Shown one piece after another: positions 47,568 to 58,000 of a DNA stretch of 64,000 nucleotides. A program made the translations under genes and the position numbers. The DNA comes from Dysidea avara (taxonomy: Eukaryota > Porifera > Demospongiae > Dictyoceratida > Dysideidae). The notes beneath the pieces are model-generated. The model was not told where the DNA came from and did no database searches. It worked only from the letters and a program-made list of their open reading frames with translations. The stretch spans positions 3,646,001 through 3,710,000 of the forward strand of contig NC_089274.1 in NCBI RefSeq assembly GCF_963678975.1, written 5' to 3'. Position 1 is the stretch's first letter. Each line of letters begins with the position of its first letter.

Positions 47568-49573
47568 TAGAGTAACTCACCTAATATCGAATGGGCTTCA
47601 AAATCGGACGCGATTACTGAGCTACAACAGGAATTTTTGAACAACTTGTATGTCTTCAGATAGTTCAAGGCTGTGGGACTTTGGACATCAAGTATTAGCT
47701 TCCTTGGCTTCTTTGTCTGGTGGCAGCAGCCCTGCAAAGTTATTTTCGATTAATACATACGTATATTCCAGAAAAACAAAGTCGATTCATAGTCTCGCGT
47801 GGCCAGACCCACTCTTCGCATGGCACTTATCAATTGATAATTATAAGTGCCTGGCTGCGAGAGGGTCTGGTATAGTTTGAATAGCAAAGTTGTTCTGACA
47901 CCCTGAACCTTTTCAGGGTGATAATGAAACACCTGGTCAACTTTCATCACACCACGTCATTTTGCGGGTTGATAACAAATTCCTTTCTCTACTGACAGTA
48001 AGCCACTATGATGTGGCACGATGAAGTTATCCAGGTGTTTCATTATCACCCTGAACAAGTTGATGTTGTGCTACTTCTAAAAACCAGGCGCCATGCATCT
48101 AGCTAACTCATCTGGAATTAACTATAGACAGTATATACTACTATGAATTAACCAACTATGTATTACTACTTTACAATAGGGTAGTTTTGGGTTGTGCAAT
48201 AATATTATTAGCTAATTCTCGTATTTCGTAATTCATGAAATATTCGTAATTTGTTCAATTACGTTGCTATGCACTGCTAAGGAAGCGTTTGTTAAACAAA
48301 CCGCTTTTACCAACATATTACGCTCAAAATCATCTTCTAAACTGTTTTATAGTGTGACTAACGTGTTTTTTTCCCACAAATTCTCTTGATAAAGCCTCAA
48401 AGCTGCTCTTCATTTTCGTTCGCGTACGTAAGGGATACGCCCCCTTTCAACTCGAAGCGATAGGCTATTCCTGGCAGTGTACGAGGCCTGCACCATTGTT
48501 TTTCAGTTGCTAAATGACTGAAAACCTCAAGGGGAAGGTAGTCTGAGGCACCCGTATTGCAGTCCGCCGAAAAGAAACCACCTCAGTCTGGCTCAGAGCA
48601 AAGTTCACCTGTGCAGAAGTTTAATACAGACTTCATTTCACTTTTACTTCTTACGTAAAAGCTGCTTTTACCGTTATTAAACGATTTTGCTCATGTGGGT
48701 GCGTACGGACAAACATAGATAGGTAGATAGTTACACACACACAATTTTACGAAAACAATTTTAGTAAACCAGGCGCACGCCCACAGCCGGCCTTCGGCCG
48801 TCTATGGGCATGCACCTGGTTAAAAAGCTTAGGGTATCAGAACAACTTTACTATTCGAACTATACACCAGACCCTCTCACAGCTAGGCGCATCAATCGAC
48901 GATAAGCGCCACGCGAAGAGTGGGTCTGGCCACACGAGACTAGTCGACACCCACAGTTTACAAGTTCATGTTGTACATCAACTTTTTAAATATCCCCAGT
49001 TTATTTAATCAAATCCTTTAAACCACGAATTACAAATAAAATGAGATGTTACTGGAGTAATAATCACACCATGAATTTAAGTCTACAGAAGTACATGGTG
49101 TTTGTAAAGGTATACGGTACACATTTTCCGTGAACTTATCTCAAACAATGTATACTTAATCAAGTTTCCGTATACTTAAATTTATGGTGCGATTATTACT
49201 CCAGTGACGTCTCATTTTATTTTATTTGTAATTTGTGATTCAAAGGATATGATTAAATAAACTGGGGATATTTAGAAAGTAGATGAGTTGATGTACAACA
49301 TGAACATATAAAACTATTGATTAGATGTAAGTCTGATTTGTAAACTGTGGGTGTCTGTGAATTGACTTTTTTCCGGAATATACATATTAATCGGAAATGA
49401 CTTTGCAGGGCTGCTGCCACCAGACAAAGAAGCCAAGAAAGCTGATACTTGGTATCCAAAATCCCACAGCCTTGAACTATCTGAAGACATACAAGTTGTT
49501 CAAAAATTCCTGTTGTAGCTTGAGTAATCGTGTCCGATTTTGAAGCCCATCCAGTATTAGGTGAGTTACTCTA
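47568..49573. mobile_element. Second long inverted-repeat element, split by an insertion
   Basis: The left arm consists of 47,568-47,789 plus 48,943-49,082. The right arm, about 49,174-49,573, is one uninterrupted complement of both pieces. Outer ends: TAGAGTAACTCACCTA on the left, its complement on the right. The inner loop is about 90 bp. A different TIR element (47,790-48,942) sits between the two left-arm pieces, so the right arm shows the unoccupied state. No coding capacity. Confidence 0.9.
47790..48942. mobile_element. TIR element nested in the left arm of the 47.6-49.6 kb foldback
   Basis: It starts AGTCTCGCGTGGCCAGACCC and ends with the complement of AGTCTCGTGTGGCCAGACCC. The inverted ends extend about 110 bp (47,791-47,902 and 48,831-48,941) and themselves contain inverted GGCCAGACCC / GGGTCTGG strings. 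Further inside, a GTGTTTCATTATCACCCTGA block appears in opposite orientations at about 47,917 and 48,036, and a hairpin around GCCGGCCTTCGGCC lies at 48,769-48,822. No transposase. Target duplication not clear. Confidence 0.88.
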
Positions 49574-49881
49574 GTCACTTTTTCTTAATGCATTTTTCAC
49601 AAATGTAACTATCTGGGATCCTCTTTGTGCTTCTGATTCTTGTGCACTTACGGTCAAACCATTGATCACAACTGTCACAACATATCCAGAAATCACCAGT
49701 ATTGTCATTTGAAAAAAACCATTCCACACAGTGGACACGCAGTGTCATCACCAGAAGAAACTTCTAAGTCTTAAACTTACAGTTACGCTCTTTTCTCTGC
49801 CTTGAGTCATCCTTTGCTTTTGATCTTCCTTGACTTTGCTAGCTGTCTTTGCTGCCTTTTCTTGCTTACTATATCCATACA

Positions 49882-50117
49882 AAAACAGCCAAGCTGTATA
49901 AAAAGGGTGCGGCCTTCAAAAAGCCTGGGTGAAAAAAGTTATGAAATCAAAGGTGGATGGCTGCAATGATGTTGATGATAATAAATGTAAGCTATTATTA
50001 AAATTTATTTTCTTCCACATTATTGCAGCCATTTCATGGCAGCCAACTTTGATTTCATAACTTTTTTCACCCAGACTTTTTGAAGGCCGCACCCTTTTTA
50101 TACAGCTTGGCTGTTTT
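49882..50117. mobile_element. Short hairpin-like MITE, ~236 bp
   Basis: The inverted ends are long, about 80 bp each: AACAGCCAAGCTGTATAAAA, then AGGGTGCGGCC and AAAAAGTTATGAAATCAAAG on the left, and the complement of all of these on the right, ending GGCTGTTTT. The middle is about 75 bp. No coding capacity and no convincing target duplication. Confidence 0.88.
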
Positions 50118-51088
50118 ACATGGATTTCACTTCTTTTTGTAGTTTCAATATACACCCAAAGCCAACCATAAATTAGCTTTGAAGTTTAATTTGTTTTTAC
50201 ACAAATCATTGTTCTTCTTATCTACAGATGCAATGAAGATGATATGAGCAAACTATTGCTCTACCAATACAGAAAAATACCTACTGATCTGATACTAAAG
50301 ACAATTTATAGCTACTGATATTTAATTTATTATTTATACTGAGCAATCAGCCCTGTTGGTATTCTCAGAAAAAAAGAGTTACGATACACAAACCAATTAT
50401 CCAATTACAAGTGCAATAATGTGATTATAAAAGTGATACAGAGTCAGAGGTTTTGATATAATTTTGTGCTTGCTTGTTCACGGCTATATAAAGTTGTAAT
50501 ATATATGTAGTGCCTATATTTATTTGCAATAGTGTTTTATAACAAAGTAAATTCCTTCCAAGTTAATTAGGCACGTATAGCATTTTTCAATTAAGATTTT
50601 GCAGTGACTGTTCTATTAGAGTATATCGATTTTTCACGCACAACATAATAAGATGCAGTTGCTCAATTTTTACAAAGCAAATCCTGCACCTTTCATGTTA
50701 AAATACGATTTGCAGCCTGTTATCAAACGTTTTATTAACATGGCACTTATTGTGATGGCTATGATGATGATGATTGGCACGAGTAGATCTTAATAGTAGT
50801 GTACTACCCTGCAGCAATCTGTACCAAAATGATCATCGACTTTGATTTGATGAAATACTAAAGAAGTTATAATAGTACAGTATTACAGAGTTATTTAAAT
50901 TACTTTTGTAATAATAGAGTGCACATTTTTAGGATTTCTAATAGAACACACTTAAAATGTTCTAGAACAATCTAGATTTTCCAGTGGTAGCTAGCTAGAT
51001 GTACGAACCTATGAACTTTTCACTATTGAGTAGATTTTAGCTAGAATTTTCATTTATAAGTAGAAATTAAGTGAGGTGATCAGCTGTG
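50118..51088. other. Gene-free stretch with one dispersed-motif copy
   Basis: No gene recognised. GTGACTGTTCTATTAGAGTA at 50,604-50,623 is the exact consensus of the dispersed motif. Confidence 0.5.
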
Positions 51089-51220
51089 ATAGCAACAGCT
51101 CAGTGGTTAAGGATTTGGGTGTTCAGTGTGGAGGTCCCTGGTTTGAACGCTGGTCAATAACTTTTTTTTCCAACATTTTTCGTGCTCTTTTTACTCTGCG
51201 GTAACTGTTCTATTAGAGTA
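51089..51220 (+). mobile_element. tRNA-like head followed by the dispersed motif (possible SINE or tRNA pseudogene)
   Basis: It has an A box AGCTCAGTGG at 51,097-51,106, a B box GGTTTGAACGC at 51,140-51,150, an eight-T run at 51,162-51,169, and the motif GTAACTGTTCTATTAGAGTA at 51,201-51,220. The cloverleaf is imperfect, so it is not a functional tRNA. The T run would fit a tRNA pseudogene. The motif behind it, also seen at 32.6 kb, suggests a SINE. Confidence 0.5.
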
Positions 51221-51770
51221 TTTTGACCCTGCCATTTACAGTCGTTTGGTTTTTGCCTTGTAACTCTATAGCTGTCAATGCAAACCATAAAAGGTTTGAG
51301 CTATGATGGTTAACCTATACGCATACTGATTTTTAAGTTACTCCCATAAGCGGTTTACCCTGTAGGCGTGACAAGTCAACCTTTATTAACGCAAATAATC
51401 TTGTCCATAGCTCTACTACCATTAATCAGATTTGCACTAAGCTTAGTATGTGATTGTGCCAAAATAATTCTTAAAGTGAACCAAAGCTCAAGACAATCGA
51501 GCTACGCATTTGCATTTCATAATGGTTTTTGTAAAGTGCACAAAAAAAATCTAAATCAGCCCCTTAAACAAAGGAAAAAAACAAAGAAATTAAGCCAGAT
51601 TTTGAAGGCTTATATTCCACAACTGCATTAGGCAATCTTGCTCAAATTTAGCATGTGGGTTGCTGAAGGTGGAGGGAGTTTGCAGTATAAAAATGATGCC
51701 AATTCAAGAAGGGAGCACAGAGCTATGTATGTGTGAAAATCGTGTTTAGTTTCTTCCTGTAAATATACTC

Positions 51771-51830
51771 ACAGTGTGGCATGCCGGCTTTCTTGGCTGC
51801 ACGACACACTACCGTGTGTCTTGATATATT
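51771..51830 (+). other. Conserved block with 7 bp stem hairpin (copy 2)
   Basis: GACACAC-TACC-GTGTGTC at 51,803-51,820, preceded by GTGGCATGCC...TTTCTTGGCT and followed by TTGATA. Same block as at 16,395-16,465 with a compensatory stem change. Confidence 0.7.
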
Positions 51831-52057
51831 ACAATATCAATAATTAAATAAGAAATTGAAGAAAAGGAAGTCAGCATCACCATGCTGCAGAACCAAATAC
51901 CTCAAGATTATACAGAAATTTAAAGGGATACCAATGTTGTTGTAGTATGACAATCCAGCTATTAATATGATAATTATTTGCTTCCTGGGCCATGTACCCA
52001 TTATGTGTACTAGTATTATGGTTAACTAGTATTGGTGCCTTCTGTATGGTGTTACAG

Positions 52058-55000
52058 GAAGAGAGAGACAAGCTGTTTGATGTGGTGGAAAAGGGAGACC
52101 TGGACAAAGTCAATGAAATGCTTTCAGTGATGAAGCATGATGTTAACACTAGACATCCTGAATATGTGAGTTGATTTTGTGCACTTCACTCTTAAATGAC
52201 AATACTTGTGCTGTTCACCAACAATCTCTCATGCTAGTTTAATGACTGGTATGAGATTTTTCAACCAAATTCATATTATGTACCAAACTCCAGTTAGCTA
52301 TAGCCAGTGTTGGGCAAGTTACTTTTAAAAAGTAACTAGTCACAAATTACTTGCAACTGAACTGTTTAGTTACAGTTACATATTACCCATAAAATAAAGT
52401 AACTATAATAATATTACATTTTATATTACTTTGTGTCCACAGCCTTAAGCTAAACTACCACCTTATCACGTGCATGATTGCGTTGTTGGACAATGTGCAT
52501 ATCTTGGTTATCAGTAAGAAGCTGGTGAATAAGCTACATTCAGTAGGCTTCGTTACTTTGTTGTGGCTAGGCGTTACTCAGAGGATAGCTAACGAGATTA
52601 GTAACTTCATTACTTGTAGCAATAATATTATGTTATATTAGACTCGTTACAGTAACTATATTACTTAGGTAACGTGTTACAATTGTAAGTGAAGTAAATT
52701 GAGTTATATTACCTGTTTTTATAACGTATTTCGTTATATTACTTAGTTACCACAAAAGTAATAATATTATGTAACGCGTTACTCCCAACACTGGCTATAG
52801 CTCAGATCCTCAGTTAGCAATATATGTAACTATATGCAGGATAGTATACTCATTAGGTGGAGCAATTATTTTGTATGGTGAATTAAGGCTAAACGATAGT
52901 AACCAAGAGTATTACACTCTGTATATTGACCCGTGAAAATGATTACATAGAGTAACATGGATATTTCAGTAATCATCTGTACACATTGCAATCTCTTTTA
53001 TTTGACCAAGTATTCAGCAGTTATTGTATAGGAATAGTAAAACAAGACAACTCCAGTTTGCTTGATCAAACCAGTGCACCTCAATACTATTGGGATTTGC
53101 TTTCAACACTAGAACTGAAATAATGTAAGCTGGAACACGATCTTGGTTTAGTGATTGGAATAGTATTTTCATCAGACATAAGCTATTTGGCATTTAATTA
53201 AGTTTTGTGTTAATATATAGTTGAGTGGTGACAACAAGCCATGAACTGTAAGGTTTCTATGATGTAGTGCCAGCCACTCATCTACAACTGTAAAACATGT
53301 ATTTAAACCTGTTAACCAATATATCCAACTTAAGAGATGTAGTGAGACTTAGACTATGGTACAGCTCATTTACAGGGTTACTAAATCACTTAGTCACCTG
53401 ACATGCTCATTTAGTCACCTATACATGTTCATTTAGTAAGCCGCCCTCAAGCAATTTTGTACATGATAAATAATTATAACAAGAAAGACACACTGTAGTA
53501 CTTGATAATACTGTAATAGTCTTCTTCTCCGTGTTCCACAAATAATTCTGGACAAATAGTAGACTAAACTGGCGTATGTACTGTAGCTCTAGCCGTTACT
53601 TTGGTCACCGGTCGAATAATAATTTTTTTGGGTAGCATACTAGTACTGTGTTGCCTAGCTACTAAAGTTTAGAAACATTGTGTAATTACTATTTCCCCTG
53701 AATATTTGTATGCACAATGTTTCTAAACTTTAGTAGCTAGTCGACATAATAGGCTAGTAGGCTCATTGTGCAGCAGGCGAGTGGCTTATAAATGCAGTAC
53801 AAATAGCTCATACACTTTTCAGAGGTGTTTATAATTTCTAATTGGTATATAAACATCACCATGATGGGGAAAAAGTGGATTGGCCATGAGAGACTACTTG
53901 CAGAGGTACCTAGTACAAGTATAGAATATTGTGAAGTATATAAAATTCCAAGAAGAGTTGGATCTTCGTGGGTCCCCGGTCCTTAGTCCCCGGGTCCACT
54001 GTTTTACTTACCCCAATAACTCAAGGTTGACACTCTGCCTCTAATTCATACATATCCATTATTTCATGTTCAAGGATTCGAAGGTTAATTAATTATACTA
54101 TGGTTAAAATGATAGGATTTCATGTTAACTTGAATAGATCACATTTTTATTCATATGGGCTCTATTGCAACATTTTGGCTTTCCTACTAAGACCAATGGC
54201 TAATCAATGGCAAAATGAACCTACAAGATCAAAAACAGCTCCAAAGTGGATTACAATTCATGCGTATAAATGGGCCATGGACATGGAGAACAACATAACA
54301 TAGGAATGAAGGTTATGCAGTTTTTATCCCCAGATTTTCAAAACAAAATGGCACATTTCAGTTCTTTGAAAAAGTACCTTTATTAGTTCTTTTTCCTTCT
54401 ATATTAATAAATGGACCTATATTTCTTCCAAATTAACTTCTAATGTTTCTTTTGTTATTGGGAAGCTTTCTAAGGTTACCGTATTTGACCGGTTAATAGC
54501 CGCGGCTCATATAATAGCCGCCTCCAGATAGTAGCCGCTCCACAGCCTAGAATTATTGTAATAAGAGCCGCCCTCAGATAAGAGCCGCGGCTTGTATCTG
54601 AATGTACTGTTGCAAGTGTTGATAAGACACGTTTGAAGCAGAAATCAGGCAGAGGAGTTGTTTTAAGCCAGGAAATATCATTTTTGAGAGAAGTTAGAAT
54701 GAATGACAGTATTGACAGATGATTAAACAAGGTCAGTCACTCGTGAATCTGTATAAATGCCACGGGCTGCTGCCACACAAGCCCATAGTAGCCGCCTTCG
54801 CATAGTAGCCGCAGGGTTTTACTTGCTGAAAGTTATAGTAGCCGCGGCTATTAACCGGTCAAATACGGTATGTTTAGGTGAGTGTTCTATTAAGATTTTG
54901 ACAAAAAAAAACATAGGCAATCTCTATTATGATCCATTACCGTGGTTCATACTATTATGGTCTGGTTAATTGTTCTAATAGAACTGTATTCTAATTAATC

Positions 55001-58000
55001 AACAATGCTTTGATGTGGATAGCTGAGAAGCTATTGTAATACAGTGGTGTCCCAACTCTTTGGGCCCTGTGTGCATTCAGATAACTAAAAAGTTTTGACA
55101 CATTCATTATGTACAGAACTTGGTTCAGTTTAGTCTAATAGAATGCACACATTTGACAAAATACTCAAATAGAACAGTCACGTTTGGACAACATTTATGG
55201 TGACATAATGGAGGGACTGCCATAATTGTACAAAAGGTTGTGTGTTGTGTATTATCACCTATATATTATGTGTACTGTCTACTATTGTGTAGCTCAATAG
55301 GACCCTGCTGCAATGGGCTGTCCTTTATTCACAGTTAGAAGTATTTCAGAAACTGATGGAACACAAGGCTGATATACACATAGTTGATGATGTGAGTGGT
55401 GTAGTGTCTGTTGTGTAATGTGATGTGTACATGTAGCATATTGTCTGGGCGTGGGGAAAGCATTATTGGTTAATTGGCTTTGTGTGATAAAATATGTGAG
55501 ATTCATTACTGACTACTTCTAGTCACAGAACCTGCTCAATTACTCTAATAGAACATACAAATTTTGCGGTGTAAACTTTAATTAATTTTGTTATATTTGT
55601 TTTCTCTTTCTTTTTTTCCACATACTTTACAACAGCTACCATAAATATAAATACATACTTTTAATGCTTTAAAATTTGGTACACTTAAAGAGGGACATTT
55701 CTGCACCAAGATGAGAAATAAACATTCACTGAGTTATAAATGAAATAATACCAATTTGTTGTCATGTTTACAGGGTTAATCACTTATGGTAATAAGTCTG
55801 TACATGGGTTTACCATCATAGCTCAGTTCTTTTAGAAACTGAAGGATTAACTACACAGTTATAGTGTAAGAAATCCAAACATGTGTATGTATAAGAGCAT
55901 GATGGAGATACCCTAATAGAACGGTCACTTAAAATTGATATACACAGAAACAAGTTGATGTTGCTGGTCTGAATTGGATGATGTTTTATGTGGTAGATTG
56001 GCCTGGCTTCACCGCTCCCCTGGCAGCAATGTTTTACCTCCAGTAGAAGCTGCTGAACAGTTTTCTAACATTTAGGGTGATCTCCTACTACAATACGGAC
56101 TCACAAAGTCCTTGTACTGCAACGGTTGTCACAACCTGTGTCAAATTGAGACTACATTGAAGACTCTTACAACAATGAAGAACCACTCACATAAGTGTAT
56201 GAAGTCTGATGCTGGTAATTTTATTAGCATCGTTCAAGCCCATAATAAAGTACTTCGGTGCTACTGCCATCAGCAGCAAACAAACGAGATATGTAAGAAT
56301 GAATGGGATTTTTGGAAGAATCCCTGGGAAGAAGTTCCAACACTCTGATAACTCAGATCCTTCGTTTGACTGTACTACCGCTACTACCTACTTTACTAAC
56401 ACTTACTCTGATGACACAGTTAATTATGGCGACCATTTACCTTTATGGGTTAGTGAATCAATTCCCAAGTGTGATGCCTCTGTTTTTAATACAGACAGCA
56501 TAACTCCTTCCTTAATGAATTCTACACTGCAGCATTGTTCCTAGAAATCAGTGCCTGGGATTGATGGCATCACTTATTACTACCTAAGCCATTTTCCCTC
56601 TCCCCACCATTTCTTGGGAACCCTCTTTAATAAATTCATTGAGACTGGAACAGCTCCAGCATGTTGGGGTCTTGCTAGAATCAAACTGAAATACAAATCT
56701 GGTGACAATAGTGACCCCTCCAACTTTCGTCTAATTGCACTCACATCAGTCTGCTGCGCAAAATCATTAGTCATCGTTTTGAAGCATACCTAAGAGCGAA
56801 TGATGTTTTGTATCCTAGTGTCCAAAAGGGATTTATTACTGGCTTGTCAGGTGTTTTTGAACATATTTATGCTGTCTCTACAATTATGCAGGATGCCCTT
56901 TCTAACAAGAGGCCTCTAATGATGACATTTCTTGACTAAAAAAATGCTTTCGGATCTGTGTCACACCGCTTGATTTTTGACATGTTACATGCTATTAAAG
57001 TGCTACTGCCCTTTATTCACTATATTCAGTCCTTCTACTCAAGAGTATCAGTTATCATAACAAGTAAGAATTGGCAAACAAGACCAGTACCATTCAGGAG
57101 AGGTGTTTCCAAGAAGATACTTTATCCCCTGTAATATTTCTACTAACTTTTAACCTTATACTCAAATTAGTTGAATCATTAAACCATCCGTGGCTACTGT
57201 TTTAAACTTCCAATCAAGGGATTAGAGACACTCCCTCCTCTAGACTCCTACATATATCTGAAGTGTACTGAATCTGATGATGAACCTCCCGAGGGGTACA
57301 GGGCACACGTAGATGAATATTTTTTGTACAAGTCCTGTAAGATTGTTTATGATGACCAAACTTATTTCAGACGTTGTTTTCCTACATGAAATTGAATGGA
57401 AACCCTGTTCTAAAAGAGCTAGGAAGCTTGTGCCCATTGATAGGAATCCTGTCTCTACTAAACCTAATTGGAAACCTTCTCTAAAGTTTGTCAATTCAAT
57501 GGAACATTCTCTCAAGGGATATGCTGATGATGTTACCTTGCTCTCAAGTGATATATTGATGTTCACAAATCTGTGCTGCAATTAGGGTTGAGCGATTCTG
57601 TCATTGATCAATACTAAAGCCACTATTCACGATACTGAATAGTTCACGATACTTACAAATAAGTCAATTATAGCTGGTGCTACATAGTGTATTGCTCAGC
57701 ATTCCTGCAGGAAGTCTTTAAAGGTAGCATCAAACTAGCCACTTATCATCCTTGTTTATAGTAACAGTTATTGTAAAACATTCTTTGAGGTTATGTTATG
57801 GTGTTCACACCTCTCCGCTGGTTATGACTTACAAGGATTCTTAGCCTAGTACTGCATAACAAATGAATTTTTATATACAGGCAATGGTATCACGATAGTT
57901 AATAACAAAACCTCTCAATATCTATACTTTCAAAATATCGCGATATATCGTTAAAACGATAATATCGCTCAGCCCTAGCTGCAATCACTGGATATTAGAG

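Noticed and set aside
51089-51158. Functional tRNA gene
   Set aside because: A and B boxes are present but the acceptor and anticodon arms do not pair well, so I list it as a tRNA-like element.
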